This document shows positions 7,665-16,776 of a DNA stretch of 64,000 nucleotides, piece after piece. Where the stretch lies: positions 93,718-157,717 of the forward strand of contig CAJFUN010000030.1 of assembly GCA_904420205.1 (NCBI GenBank). Direction: 5' to 3'. The translations under genes were made by a program, and so were the position numbers. The number at the start of each line of letters is the position of its first letter. Within the stretch, counting starts at the first letter, position 1. The notes beneath the pieces are model-generated. The model had not been told where the DNA came from, searched no databases, and saw only the letters and a program-made list of their open reading frames with translations. This DNA is from Candidatus Parachristensenella avicola. GTDB lineage: Bacteria > Bacillota > Clostridia > Christensenellales > UMGS416.

Positions 7665-9398
7665 CTACGCCAGCTTCCAGTCCTGGCTTTGGGTCTGCAG
7701 CTGTACCATGCGGGCATAGATGCCCTTTTTCTGGATGAGGCTGTCCGGGGTTCCCTGTTCCGCCACCGTACCGCCGTCCAGCACCACGATTTTGTCCGCC
7801 CCCGCTACCGTGCGCATCCGGTGGGCGATGACCAGCACCGTCTTATCGCGAATCAGGCGGGATAGGGCCGCTTGAATCAGCGTCTCATTTTCTACATCCA
7901 GGGATGCGGTCGCCTCATCCAGGAGAATAATGGGGGCGTTCTTAAGAAAGGCCCGGGCAATGGAAATCCGCTGGCGTTCGCCTCCGGAAAGCGTGCAGCC
8001 GTTCTCCCCGATTTTGCTATTGTATTGATCCGGCAGCCTTTGGGCAAATTCATCCACATGAGCCAGCCGTGCGGCGGCCATCACCTCTTCGTCGGTGGCG
8101 TCCTTATTGCCGATGCGAATATTCTCCAGGATGGTGTTGTCGAACAGCATCACATCCTGAAACACGATGGAGTATAGCGAAAGCAGCGCCTCCGGATCAA
8201 TTTGGGATATGTCCATTCCGCCTACGGTAATTCTGCCTTTATCCGGATCCCAAAAGCGAGCGGCCAACCGGGATACGGTTGTCTTTCCGCCGCCCGAGGG
8301 CCCCACCAGCGCAGTCACCTCTCCCTGTTTCGCCGTAAAGGATACGTCCTTCAGCACGGTTTCCCCGGTGTTGTAGGCGAATTTCACATGGTCAAAAGCA
8401 ATATCATAACCCCGGTTTGTCAGCCGGCTTTCGCCCTGTTGAATGGGATGGTCGAGAATCTCGTTCATCCGGGCGATATTCGTGCGGGTGCTGATGACGG
8501 CCGCCAAGTTCTGCAGCGCGCCCTGGAGCGGATCGTACAGGCGCGAGACGACCAGCAGGAATAAAAAGAAGGTCAAAACGTCCAGCCTTCCCTGGATCAG
8601 CAGGATCGATCCTGCCAACGCTACGGTGGCGATACCCAGCTTCAGGATGAGGGAAGCGCTTACCACAAAGGCCGCCAGGCCGAATTCATTGATTATGGAA
8701 CGCCGCTCTACCGCCCGAATCTTTCTTTTCAGTCCCTCCAAATAGTCGCCTTCGGCGTTATTGGCCTTCAGATCCCGCACCGTTTCAAGGCACTCCTGGA
8801 TGCCGTCCGCGCAGGCCATCTTTGCGTCCATCGCCTTTTGATTCATCCGCTGCTGCACCTTGGCGGAAAAGGCCACGATAGCAAAGGAAACGGGCATTAC
8901 CCACAGGGCCGCCAAAGCCATCCGCCAGTCATAGAAGAAGAGGCTCACGGCAACCAGCAGCGTGGACAAAATGGATCCGGCCAGCTCCGGTATAAAGTGT
9001 GAGAAACTCTGTTCCAGGAAGGCGGAATCCGCCATGATGGTGCTGGTTAAATCGGCAAGATCCTTCTTGCCGAAAAAGGACAGCGGAATCTTTCGCAGCC
9101 GCTCCGCCAGCGAAATCCGGCGCACGCCGCTTTCCACATAGGTGGCAAAATAGGTGGCGTTGTATTGAATATATGTTGTCAGCAGAATCAGGCCTACGCA
9201 TATTGCGCAGCCAGCCCCATAAAACGCAGCCCTGCTGCCGGTTATGCTGCCGGCCATCATATCGCTGACCAGCGTGTATAGAAGCCCCACCGGAACCATG
9301 AAGGAGAGATTCTGCAGCACACAGGCCAAACAGCCCTTGATGAGGTCCTTGGCCCCCTGCTCGGATAACGCATACCGTTTTTTCAGCCGCTCAATCAT
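7665..9398 (-). CDS. ABC exporter half-transporter, TMD-NBD fusion (second subunit)
   Basis: 577 residues. An N-terminal six-helix exporter domain (about residues 15-310) is followed by an ATPase domain with Walker A GPSGGGKTT, signature LSGGERQRISIARAF, Walker B IILLDEAT and the H-loop AHRM. The frame is open 41 codons upstream, but the start MIERLKKRYAL at 9398 has AAAGGAGG 8-9 bases before it. That ribosome site lies inside the end of the preceding exporter gene, whose stop is only 4 bp away. With the upstream homologous half-transporter it should form a heterodimeric type IV exporter, as in BmrCD, TM287/288 or IrtAB-like pairs. Export of drugs, lipids or peptides is possible; the substrate is unknown. 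Confidence 0.93.
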   Translation of the reverse strand: MIERLKKRYALSEQGAKDLIKGCLACVLQNLSFMVPVGLLYTLVSDMMAGSITGSRAAFYGAGCAICVGLILLTTYIQYNATYFATYVESGVRRISLAERLRKIPLSFFGKKDLADLTSTIMADSAFLEQSFSHFIPELAGSILSTLLVAVSLFFYDWRMALAALWVMPVSFAIVAFSAKVQQRMNQKAMDAKMACADGIQECLETVRDLKANNAEGDYLEGLKRKIRAVERRSIINEFGLAAFVVSASLILKLGIATVALAGSILLIQGRLDVLTFFLFLLVVSRLYDPLQGALQNLAAVISTRTNIARMNEILDHPIQQGESRLTNRGYDIAFDHVKFAYNTGETVLKDVSFTAKQGEVTALVGPSGGGKTTVSRLAARFWDPDKGRITVGGMDISQIDPEALLSLYSIVFQDVMLFDNTILENIRIGNKDATDEEVMAAARLAHVDEFAQRLPDQYNSKIGENGCTLSGGERQRISIARAFLKNAPIILLDEATASLDVENETLIQAALSRLIRDKTVLVIAHRMRTVAGADKIVVLDGGTVAEQGTPDSLIQKKGIYARMVQLQTQSQDWKLA

Positions 9399-9402
9399 GC
9401 CG

Positions 9403-11172
9403 CTATGCCTCCTTTGAAACCTTCCACTGGATGGAGGTCTGATAATTCTTCCACATTTTGCTGAAAATACCTTCCTGCGCCAGTAGTTCCCGGCTGGTGC
9501 CCCTTTCAACGATGGCCCCATCCTTCACTACATAGATGGTGTCCACATCCGCCACCGTAGAAAGCCGGTGGGCAATCATCAGCACCGTCTTCCCTCGGGA
9601 TAGGTTGGAAAAGGCCGCTTGTACCTTGGATTCGTTATCGGGGTCGGCAAAGGCCGTCGCCTCATCCAGAATGATGATCGGCGCATTTTTCAGCATCACC
9701 CGTGCAATGGCAATCCGTTGCTGCTCCCCGCCGGAGAGATAGACGCCTTTTGCACCTACCACGGTATTCACGCCCTGGGGTAGCTTTTCCAAGATGTCGG
9801 CGCACTGGGCGTGCTCCAGCGCAGCCATAATTTCTTCCCTGCTGGCGTTCGGCCTGCCCATCCGCACGTTGTCCAGGATGGATGCCTTGATGAGGCGGCT
9901 ATTCTGAAATACAAAGGACACCGTATCCATCAGCGTTTCTTTGGGAATTCTTCTCACGTCAACGCCGCCGATCTCGACCGTTCCGCTCTGGGGGTCATAA
10001 AATCGGGAAATCAGGTTTGCCAACGTGGTCTTGCCGCCGCCGGAGGGCCCGACAAAGGCCACGCGCTTTCCGGCGGGGATGTGCAAAGAAATGTCCCGGA
10101 TCGCATCGGTTTCCCCATCATAGCTAAAGCGAACATGGCTGAGGGTAATGGAGGCATCCTTCGGCAGTTGGGGCCGCTGGGGCTCCTCTAAGGGTTTGAG
10201 GTTAAGCACGCTATCCATGCGCTTTAGCGCGTCATCCACGATCATGGCGTTTTCGCTTTGGAACATGATCTTGGTCAGCGTAACGGAGATAATGGGCGTG
10301 ATGATGATATAGAAAATCAGGTTCAGCAAAAATTCTGTTGTCACGCCCTGCCGGGTAATCCACAGCGCACCACCGATCAAAAAAGCGAATACGCCATTGA
10401 TGGCGGCTGTATAGAGCATCATCGGTGTGCGAAGCTCCTTGGTATAGGCGATCACCCATTTCTGATACCGGTCAATCGATCCCTTAAACTTCTTGAAGGA
10501 AAAGATCGTCTGGCCAAAGGTCTTGACCACCGGCATACCCCGGATATACTCCACCGCCTCATTGGACATATCATCCAGGGCGTTCTGATACTCCGTCATT
10601 TTCTGCTGCATCCTTGGGCCTGTCATGGCCATCATAATTAGGAATCCCAACAGCACCGGGATAAGGCTTAGCATCCCCAGCCGCCAATCGAAGGCGATTA
10701 GCAGCGCCAGTAGCCCGCAGGGCGTGGCGATGGCTCCAGCCCGATCCGGAAGCTGATGCGCCAGGTAAGTTTCCGTGGCTGCGCTGGATTCATTGACGAT
10801 CTTGCGTAACTTACCGCTGCCAAAGGACTCCGCCGCGCCAAGGGGAAGGCGGATAATGTGCTCCATGGCTGCAATTCTCAGATTGGTCGCAATGCGGAAA
10901 GCGCCCATATGGGAGCACATCAGCCCCGCAATATAAACTAGCATGGCAATTACCGCAAACAATACGGCCATCCATCCGTCGTGTATCAGGTTCTGCGTTT
11001 CTTCAAAGCGAGGCGCCGTCTCCAGCACCTGCTTCATTACCCGCCAGATATACACATACGGGATCAAGGCTAACAGCGCGCTGGCGGCGGACAGCCCCCA
11101 CGAGGCATAACTCAGGTATTTGTAGCGGCCGGCATACCCAAGCAGTCGCGAAAGATTGGATTGCTTTTTCAA
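9403..11172 (-). CDS. ABC exporter half-transporter, TMD-NBD fusion (first subunit)
   Basis: 589 residues with the same architecture as its downstream partner: a six-helix membrane domain, then an ATPase with Walker A GPSGGGKTT, signature LSGGEQQRIAIARVM and IIILDEATAFADPDNE. The Walker B Glu is present here and in the partner, so both sites may hydrolyse ATP. I chose the TTG start at 11172 (LKKQSNLSRLL) because GAAGGGGG precedes it; an in-frame TTG at 11208 has no ribosome site. A 16-bp palindrome lies about 70-85 bases upstream, and a TetR gene follows in the upstream direction on the same strand. The arrangement suggests a regulated, inducible efflux pump. Confidence 0.93.
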   Translation of the reverse strand: MKKQSNLSRLLGYAGRYKYLSYASWGLSAASALLALIPYVYIWRVMKQVLETAPRFEETQNLIHDGWMAVLFAVIAMLVYIAGLMCSHMGAFRIATNLRIAAMEHIIRLPLGAAESFGSGKLRKIVNESSAATETYLAHQLPDRAGAIATPCGLLALLIAFDWRLGMLSLIPVLLGFLIMMAMTGPRMQQKMTEYQNALDDMSNEAVEYIRGMPVVKTFGQTIFSFKKFKGSIDRYQKWVIAYTKELRTPMMLYTAAINGVFAFLIGGALWITRQGVTTEFLLNLIFYIIITPIISVTLTKIMFQSENAMIVDDALKRMDSVLNLKPLEEPQRPQLPKDASITLSHVRFSYDGETDAIRDISLHIPAGKRVAFVGPSGGGKTTLANLISRFYDPQSGTVEIGGVDVRRIPKETLMDTVSFVFQNSRLIKASILDNVRMGRPNASREEIMAALEHAQCADILEKLPQGVNTVVGAKGVYLSGGEQQRIAIARVMLKNAPIIILDEATAFADPDNESKVQAAFSNLSRGKTVLMIAHRLSTVADVDTIYVVKDGAIVERGTSRELLAQEGIFSKMWKNYQTSIQWKVSKEA

Positions 11173-11241
11173 CCAAATTCCCCCTTCTTTGTTGCATTCT
11201 TTGATCAAGGCGCGTTCAGCTGCCCCTCAATCCGGCTAATT

Positions 11242-11257
11242 GTTAGTTACAACTAAC
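11242..11257. promoter_or_regulatory. Palindromic operator candidate upstream of the ABC exporter
   Basis: A perfect inverted repeat GTTAGTT-AC-AACTAAC in the 107-bp gap between the TetR stop and the exporter start. On the minus strand it overlaps the spacer and -10 zone of a possible promoter (TTTACC, then TAACAAT). It shares the GTTA/TAAC half-site core with the operator before the tetR gene, so the same regulator may bind both (inference). Confidence 0.55.
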
Positions 11258-11279
11258 TTTTGCGGTAAAAAACAAGGCA

Positions 11280-11897
11280 TTACTGCCCCATGATTTTCAT
11301 CCAGCCCGCCGTATAAAAAGTCCGCATCTCATGCAGATAGTTCTCTGCGTCCGGCAGCGGCATTTCATGAATCACCAGCTCAAAAAAGGTATGAAACATA
11401 CCGGTGACGAGGATATGTTCCAGCCGAGGATCGATCCGCGGAGAAGGGCGGCCCAATTCCGCTAAAACCTCTTGGTAGGCGTGGGTCGCTTCCAGTTCAA
11501 TCTTCACCATCTCATCGATCAGCCCTGCAAATGCCGTCCCTTCAGAGCAACATAGGATTAGCTTAAAGGCTTCTAGATTGCGATAGGCATAATGCAGCAT
11601 ATCGAACATGCATAGCCCGGAAACCTCCTCCATGGCCTCCGGCTGCAATTGATGAGGGAGCTCGGCAAATTCTCGCTGGGCCGCTTTGAAGCGGTCGAGA
11701 AAATAGGTGTAATGCGATCCTACCAGAGCCTCAAAAAGCGCCTCCTTGCTCTTATAATAGCCATAGAAAGCGCCCGTGGTCATGCCGACAGATTTTACGA
11801 TGCTTCGCAGCGAGGCCCGTTGAAAACCTTTCTCCAAGAATTCCGCCTGAGCTGCCTGGTGAATCCGTTCCAAGGTAGTATAGCTATCAGCCGCCAT
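11280..11897 (-). CDS. TetR/AcrR family transcriptional repressor
   Basis: 205 residues. The N-terminal helix-turn-helix spans about residues 8-55 (LRSIVKSVGMTTGAFYGYYK), the canonical TetR DNA-binding layout, followed by an all-helical ligand-binding domain. The frame is open further upstream, but the start at 11897 has AAAGGAG at the right distance and matches the usual TetR N-terminus. Its own promoter overlaps an imperfect 26-bp dyad, implying autoregulation. The ABC exporter pair is the next transcription unit on the same strand, 107 bp downstream, with its own palindrome. The ligand is probably the exported compound, as for other TetR-efflux pairs. Confidence 0.92.
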   Translation of the reverse strand: MAADSYTTLERIHQAAQAEFLEKGFQRASLRSIVKSVGMTTGAFYGYYKSKEALFEALVGSHYTYFLDRFKAAQREFAELPHQLQPEAMEEVSGLCMFDMLHYAYRNLEAFKLILCCSEGTAFAGLIDEMVKIELEATHAYQEVLAELGRPSPRIDPRLEHILVTGMFHTFFELVIHEMPLPDAENYLHEMRTFYTAGWMKIMGQ

Positions 11898-11910
11898 TTG
11901 ACGCTCCTTT

Positions 11911-11936
11911 ATAACACCGTTATATATCACTGTTAT
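11911..11936. promoter_or_regulatory. TetR operator candidate (26-bp imperfect dyad)
   Basis: ATAACA and TGTTAT form the outer arms of an imperfect palindrome with a TATATA-containing centre. It lies between the -10 box and the ribosome site of the tetR gene, the expected position for autorepression. Confidence 0.7.
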
Positions 11937-11965
11937 ATTGTAACTAGCGCCTCCTCGCTTGTCAA
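11937..11965 (-). promoter_or_regulatory. Sigma-A promoter of the tetR gene
   Basis: On the minus strand TTGACA (11965-11960), a 17-base spacer and TACAAT (11942-11937) give a near-consensus promoter directed into tetR. The operator dyad begins immediately downstream. Confidence 0.8.
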
Positions 11966-12094
11966 GATGGAAAAGGGGCAAATTCAAAACTATCTTGGCA
12001 AGCTTACGGTGGCCCTCCATCCGGGCGCGCAAAAGCGCCATGGATATTCATCCCATAGCGCCTTTCTTTCCTCATATGCTTTTTTCGTATATCG

Positions 12095-12622
12095 CTACCG
12101 GCGAACCATCAGCCGGTCCATCTGCTGGGCAAGTTTCAATTTCCAGCAGATCAACATCCCGGCCACTGCGCCTACCGCTGCCTGCAGAATCTGATAGGGT
12201 AGCTTTAGGACCGCATATTCCGGCGTGCTATAAATAAAAGCCCGGCCCAGCGAATATCCCACCACCATAATGACCGCGCCAAGGGCCACACCTATACCGG
12301 AGGCCAGCACCGGCCGCTTTTTCAGCGTGTAGTGGGCAATAAGCGAAATTACCACCGCCTGCAGGCCATGGGTGACCAGGGATACAAACATGGGGGTGGG
12401 ATAAAAAAACAGATCGCCCAGAAAGGCGCCTACGCCGCCCACCATAAAGGCCGCCAAGGGATCCAGCAGGATGGCCGCCGTGCAGATAATCACGTCGTTG
12501 AGATACAGATGCCCGCCCGGCACCGGAATGCCGAAGGAGCTCATCACCACATTCAGCGCCATGAACAGCGCCGTCACGCAGATCCACCGCGTAGTATACT
12601 GGATTTTTGTGCTCTGAGACAA
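12095..12622 (-). CDS. ECF transporter S component (vitamin-binding membrane subunit)
   Basis: 175 residues and about six hydrophobic helices, with the substrate-capture motif region PGGHLYLNDVIICTAAI and GGVGAFLGDLFF typical of ECF S-components of the HmpT/PdxU-like group. The energising EcfA, EcfA' and EcfT subunits are not in the window and would be shared from elsewhere. I chose the TTG start at 12622 because AAAAGGAGCG precedes it by about 10 bases; the open frame extends upstream without a ribosome site. It is transcribed divergently from a MocR-type regulator gene. Because PdxR/MocR regulators often control vitamin B6 genes, pyridoxine or a related pyrimidine is the leading substrate guess (inference). 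Confidence 0.85.
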   Translation of the reverse strand: MSQSTKIQYTTRWICVTALFMALNVVMSSFGIPVPGGHLYLNDVIICTAAILLDPLAAFMVGGVGAFLGDLFFYPTPMFVSLVTHGLQAVVISLIAHYTLKKRPVLASGIGVALGAVIMVVGYSLGRAFIYSTPEYAVLKLPYQILQAAVGAVAGMLICWKLKLAQQMDRLMVRR

Positions 12623-12662
12623 TACAATCGCGCTCCTTTTCTTTACAAAACCGATATTTTCA

Positions 12663-12685
12663 GTATAATCAAATTTGGTATGATG
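12663..12685. promoter_or_regulatory. Shared divergent promoter/operator region (ECF S component and MocR)
   Basis: The intergenic region holds GTATAATC and GTATGATG as an imperfect direct repeat separated by AAATTTG, with a CAAATTTG palindrome in the middle. TATAAT and TATGAT could serve as plus-strand -10 boxes and TATACT as a minus-strand -10. MocR proteins commonly bind direct repeats in such divergent regions. No strong -35 is visible. Confidence 0.4.
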
Positions 12686-12720
12686 GAAATAATCAGTTAG
12701 GAGAATTTTTATAATATCAG

Positions 12721-13818
12721 ATGATGTACCATGTGGAGACAAGCGCAGCCCAACCCGCCTATATGCAGCTTTATTTCCAACTTCGGGAGGACGTGATTCG
12801 GGGACTTTACCCCTGGGGCACCAAGCTGCCATCCAAGCGGTTCCTCGCGGCTGAAGCCGGCGTCAGTGTCATTACCGTGGAGCATGCTTATGGCATTCTG
12901 TGTGAAGAGGGCTATCTTCAGCCCCGGGAGCGCAGCGGCTTCTACGTCATCTATCGGCAGTCGGATTGCGTTCCCGTCGCTCTGCCCCAGGCGCCCCTCC
13001 CGCCTTCGCCGCCTGCTTCGGGCAGCGAAGATGCTTTCCCCTTCGGCGTACTGGCCAAAACCATGCGCCGCGTCCTAAGCGACTATGGACAGCGCATCCT
13101 CATGAAACCGCCCAACAGCGGATGCCCTCAGCTGCGGGAGGCCATTTGCCGCTATTTAGCCCGCAGCCGGGGCATCATAGTGGAGCCGCGGCAGGTGGTG
13201 ATCGGCTCTGGCGCCGAATATCTTTACAGCCTCATCGTGCAGCTGCTGGGGAAAGATCGTATTTACGCCCTGGAGCGCCCCTGTTATGATAAGATCCGCC
13301 GCGTTTATCTGGCTAATGGCGCTTCCTGCGACATGCTGCGCATGGGGGCGGATGGTATCCTCAGCGAAGAGCTTGCCCGAACGCAAGCCACGGTGCTGCA
13401 TGTTACTCCCTTTAACAGCTATCCCAGCCGGATCACTGCCAGCGCATCCAAGCGCACAGAATATCTCCGATGGGCCCAGCGGAAAGGCGCAATGATCGTG
13501 GAGGATGATTTTGATTCGGAATTTACCCTATCGACCAAAGCTGCGGATACGCTTTTCTCGCTGGAGCCGGAGCGCACGGTTATCTATCTAAACACGTTTT
13601 CCCAGACCATCGCGCCCTCCATGCGCGCAGGCTATATGGTGCTGCCCGCCCAATGGGTAGATCCCTTTGAAAAGGCGCTGGGTTTTTATTCCTGCACGGT
13701 GCCGGTCTTTGAGCAGTACGTGCTATCTGAGCTCATCAACAGCGGCGATTTTGAGCGGCATATCAATCGTGTCCGCCGGGCCCGGCGGCGCCGGCAGCGG
13801 ATCCAGCCAGCCGAATAA
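12721..13818 (+). CDS. MocR-type GntR/aminotransferase-like regulator, truncated and lacking the PLP lysine
   Basis: 365 residues: winged-helix GntR domain (about residues 5-78, LRFxxxAxxxGVSVITVEHAY pattern) followed by an aminotransferase class I-like domain. Two defects are visible. The segment that should carry the PLP-binding lysine reads NTFSQTIAPSMRAGY, with Gln295 (CAG) where MocR/PdxR proteins have Lys in FSK. The protein also ends at HINRVRRARRRRQRIQPAE, about 100 residues short of the usual 460-480. In-frame codons after the stop give only a faint echo (AVHHLLLPTLL) of the expected C-terminal domain. It may be a decaying gene or a regulator that has dropped PLP sensing. The AGGAG site is about 16 bases before the ATG, which is long. 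Confidence 0.85.
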   Translation: MMYHVETSAAQPAYMQLYFQLREDVIRGLYPWGTKLPSKRFLAAEAGVSVITVEHAYGILCEEGYLQPRERSGFYVIYRQSDCVPVALPQAPLPPSPPASGSEDAFPFGVLAKTMRRVLSDYGQRILMKPPNSGCPQLREAICRYLARSRGIIVEPRQVVIGSGAEYLYSLIVQLLGKDRIYALERPCYDKIRRVYLANGASCDMLRMGADGILSEELARTQATVLHVTPFNSYPSRITASASKRTEYLRWAQRKGAMIVEDDFDSEFTLSTKAADTLFSLEPERTVIYLNTFSQTIAPSMRAGYMVLPAQWVDPFEKALGFYSCTVPVFEQYVLSELINSGDFERHINRVRRARRRRQRIQPAE

Positions 13819-14213
13819 GCCGAAACGGGCGGCATATCGCGGCCGGCTGACGGCCTTTTCAGGGCATTGGCGGTTCACCATCTTCTACTTCCTACATTGC
13901 TTGCCGTCTTGAGCTCCGGTAGGATAAAATCCACTCACAAACGGAGAATATTAATCCAAGCGAATTGGGCGGTGTGGAATATTTTCAAGCCCAATTTTCT
14001 TTTTTCCAACTTTGCCGCAAATTGCCTGCAAGCCATCCCTCCCTTTCTACAGGCGGCGCGGAAAGGGGCAATATATCGCTCCATATGCGCCGGCAGCCTC
14101 CTATGCAGCGGCCTTTTCCATTCCCTTGCCGTGTTGGCCGTCTTATTTTCCAGGTTCCGCTTTTTCCTTGATTACGCCGAAGGATAAGCATGCCGGAAAA
14201 GGCAGCGTTTACA
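13819..14213 (+). other. Degraded spacer after the MocR gene
   Basis: About 395 bases without a convincing gene. The first 100 bases may be the eroded tail of the MocR C-terminal domain in the same frame. The remaining open frames (for example 13867-14187) have no ribosome site and no recognisable family. Confidence 0.5.
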
Positions 14214-14267
14214 CAAAAAAATAGGCGACATGCTGCGATGAATCGCATCATACCGCCTATTCTTTTT
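14214..14267. terminator. Bidirectional terminator between MocR region and fhs
   Basis: Outer stem AATAGGCG / CGCCTATT and inner stem TGCGAT / ATCGCA, preceded by a run of A and followed by CTTTTTATT. It can therefore stop fhs transcripts on the minus strand and anything arriving on the plus strand. Confidence 0.8.
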
Positions 14268-14360
14268 ATTGTCTTGTTTTATAAGTCGCCGCCGCTTCTC
14301 CCGAACGATCTGCGAATGCCCGCGCGCTAGCGCAGCGTCTTTCCCACACGGGGATGCCGG

Positions 14361-16001
14361 TCAAAACAGGCCGGTAATCACACCGTCCGCATCCACATCG
14401 ATGCTGTTGGCAGCGGGAATCTTGGGCAGACCGGGCATGGTTAGGATCGAGCCGGTTAATGCCACCAGGAATCCTGCACCGGTCGAAGGAACTACATCCC
14501 GTACCGAAAGCGTGAAGCCTTCAGGCCTGGCCAGCAGCTTGGGATTATCCGAAAGGGAATATTGGGTTTTGGCCACGCAGATGGGCCATTTATCCATGCC
14601 CAAGGCCGATAGCTTTTCAATCGAGGCCAGCGCTTTTTCGGAGAACGAAACGTCCTTAGCCCCATAAACCCGTTGGGCCAGATGGGTGATCTTCTGGCAC
14701 ACCGGCTCCTCCAGGTCATAGAAGAACTGGAGCGTGGGCGCGGGGCCTTCCACAGCCTCCAACACGGCCTCGGCCAGTTGCACGGATCCGGCGCCGCCGT
14801 CAGCCCAAGCCGTCGAGATGCAGGCCTTCACGCCTTTGGCCTCGCAGGCATCGGCAATCAGCTTCCAATCCTCCGGGGTGTCGGTCACAAACCCATTGAT
14901 GGCCACCACCACCGGCAGGCCCGCCGCCTGCATATTCTCAATATGCTTCTCCAGGTTCGGCAGTCCGGCAGCCAAATCGCCGCCGCCATGCTGCATCAAA
15001 GCGCGCACCGTAGCCACCACCACTGCTGCCGAGGGCTTCAGTCCGGCCATGCGGCACTTGATATCGATGAACTTCTCCGCGCCAAGGTCCGCGCCGAAGC
15101 CCGCCTCGGTAATCACGTAATCCCCCAGCTTAAGGGCCATACGGGTAGCGATCACCGAATTACATCCATGGGCAATATTGGCGAAGGGGCCGCCGTGGAT
15201 CAATACGGGGGTGTTTTCCAGCGTCTGCACGAGGTTCGGAGCCAACGCATCCCGCAGCAGCGCAGCCATGGCGCCTTCGGCGTGCAAGTCGCCCGCCGTA
15301 ACCGGGGCCCCGTCCACGGTATAACCGACTAGGATCCGCGCGCAGCGAGCCTTAAGATCCATGAGGTCGCGGGAGAGGCAGAATGTAGCCATCACCTCGC
15401 TGGCAGCCGTAATCTGGAAGCCATCCTTGCGGGGGACGCCGCCCTTTTTCCCGCCCAAGCCATCCTCGATCGCCCGCAGCTGGCGGTCGTTCATATCCAT
15501 ACAGCGCTTAAACAAAACACGCTCCGGATCGATTTTCAACTCGTTGCCTTGGAAGATATGGTTATCCAGCATAGCCGCCAGCAGGTTGTTGGCTGCCGTG
15601 ATGGCGTGCAGGTCCCCGGTGAAATGCAGATTCAGGTCTTCCATCGGCACCACCTGGGCATACCCACCGCCGGCAGCTCCGCCTTTTACGCCGAATACCG
15701 GCCCCAGCGACGGCTCCCGCAGGGCCAGCACCGTCTTTTTGCCCAGCCGGTGCAGCGCGTCGCCCAGGCCGACGGTCATGGTCGTCTTGCCTTCGCCCGC
15801 GGGCGTGGGGTTAATCGCCGTCACCAGCACCAGCTTAGCGTCGGGCTTGTCCTTAAGCCGGTCCATCACCTTCAGGGAAAGCTTTGCCTTATACCGCCCG
15901 TAGCTTTCCACCTCCTGGGGCTCGAGCCCCAGCCGCCCGGCCACGTCCTCAATGGGGTCCATCTTGGCCTGGCGCGCAATATCAATATCGGTATTTGCCA
16001 C
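14361..16001 (-). CDS. fhs: Formate-tetrahydrofolate ligase
   Basis: Makes 10-formyl-THF from formate, THF and ATP in the cytoplasm, feeding purine synthesis and, in acetogens, the methyl branch of the Wood-Ljungdahl pathway. 546 residues, full length for the family. The ATP-binding loop is [10 protein letters not shown] at residues 65-74, preceded by LVLVTAIN; other family blocks are [34 protein letters not shown] and [15 protein letters not shown]. The N-terminus [17 protein letters not shown] and AGGAGG just upstream fix the start. No other folate or acetogenesis genes are nearby, so acetogenesis cannot be inferred. Confidence 0.98.
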   Translation of the reverse strand: MANTDIDIARQAKMDPIEDVAGRLGLEPQEVESYGRYKAKLSLKVMDRLKDKPDAKLVLVTAINPTPAGEGKTTMTVGLGDALHRLGKKTVLALREPSLGPVFGVKGGAAGGGYAQVVPMEDLNLHFTGDLHAITAANNLLAAMLDNHIFQGNELKIDPERVLFKRCMDMNDRQLRAIEDGLGGKKGGVPRKDGFQITAASEVMATFCLSRDLMDLKARCARILVGYTVDGAPVTAGDLHAEGAMAALLRDALAPNLVQTLENTPVLIHGGPFANIAHGCNSVIATRMALKLGDYVITEAGFGADLGAEKFIDIKCRMAGLKPSAAVVVATVRALMQHGGGDLAAGLPNLEKHIENMQAAGLPVVVAINGFVTDTPEDWKLIADACEAKGVKACISTAWADGGAGSVQLAEAVLEAVEGPAPTLQFFYDLEEPVCQKITHLAQRVYGAKDVSFSEKALASIEKLSALGMDKWPICVAKTQYSLSDNPKLLARPEGFTLSVRDVVPSTGAGFLVALTGSILTMPGLPKIPAANSIDVDADGVITGLF

Positions 16002-16016
16002 GATATACCTCCTCCT

Positions 16017-16054
16017 ACAAAAAGGGCGCGGCGGCCTGCGCCGCTTTACGCCCT
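16017..16054 (-). terminator. Terminator upstream of fhs
   Basis: On the minus strand a compound stem (GGGCG/CGCCC outside, GCGGCG/CGCCGC inside) is followed by TTTTTG. It lies directly after the stop of the unknown 205-residue gene and just before the fhs ribosome site, so the two are probably separate or attenuated units. Confidence 0.75.
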
Positions 16055-16064
16055 CTATGCTTTT

Positions 16065-16682
16065 TTATGGTCTGTGCATCATTTGATAGACCGGGGCCCG
16101 CAGAAATTCTTCGCAGCCCTTGGTCAAAAGCTCCGGGAAGTCCTCGTTCTCGTATTCCACGGTCATCAGCGCCTCATCCTGGATGCTGATACCCGCGCAG
16201 CACAGCCGCGATACGCACTCCACCATCTTGTCCATACCGGTAAGCTTCAGGTGCGTAGCGACCATGACGAACTTCTTCAGGTCATCGGTCACCATCACAT
16301 AATAATCCGCCGGCAGAGCCACCGTATAGTCGTCGGGATTTAGCTCCTCGCCCGGCTCCAGCGTCTGGGCGAATTCATCCATCTGCTCGGGCTCAAGCCT
16401 CACAAAGCTCGGGTCGTAGAGCGAGGTATGAAGGCGCTGGATCACCACCAGCTTACCTTTCTGCAGCCCGCCGCCTGCTAAAGGTACGGTGGCCACCACA
16501 TCATCCATTTCCTCCAGCTGGCGCTCGGATTTAATCAGAGAGTATTCATATAGCTCGTACCGGGTTTCCAGGTTGCGGACCATCTCACGGATCATCCGGC
16601 CCGGAAGAATGCGCTCCTGGGGCGCTTCAATCTCCAGGATATGCTCCTGGGTAGAGATGCGGTAATCGCATCGTGTTGCCAT
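16065..16682 (-). CDS. Hypothetical protein, 205 residues, acidic and soluble
   Basis: I do not recognise a family. It is a good gene: GTGGAGGAAAGCCC stands before the ATG, composition matches its neighbours, and a terminator follows. The protein has no membrane segment or signal peptide, is rich in Glu and Asp, and alternates helical stretches (RMIREMVRNLETRYELYEY) with beta-like ones. Three Cys lie at residue 5 and in the segment VSRLCCAGIS near residue 172. It stands alone between an aldose-epimerase-like gene and fhs, both on the same strand. No function is proposed. Confidence 0.75.
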   Translation of the reverse strand: MATRCDYRISTQEHILEIEAPQERILPGRMIREMVRNLETRYELYEYSLIKSERQLEEMDDVVATVPLAGGGLQKGKLVVIQRLHTSLYDPSFVRLEPEQMDEFAQTLEPGEELNPDDYTVALPADYYVMVTDDLKKFVMVATHLKLTGMDKMVECVSRLCCAGISIQDEALMTVEYENEDFPELLTKGCEEFLRAPVYQMMHRP

Positions 16683-16776
16683 GGGCTTTCCTCCATTTCT
16701 GCTTGCGCTGCGGCGCTTGTCACTTTATGTCTATGATACACGATCATCCCCGGCTGTCAAGGCCGCGCGCACGGCG

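Noticed and set aside
14673..15332. 219-codon plus-strand frame inside fhs
   Set aside because: Antisense shadow of fhs, whose motifs are complete on the minus strand.
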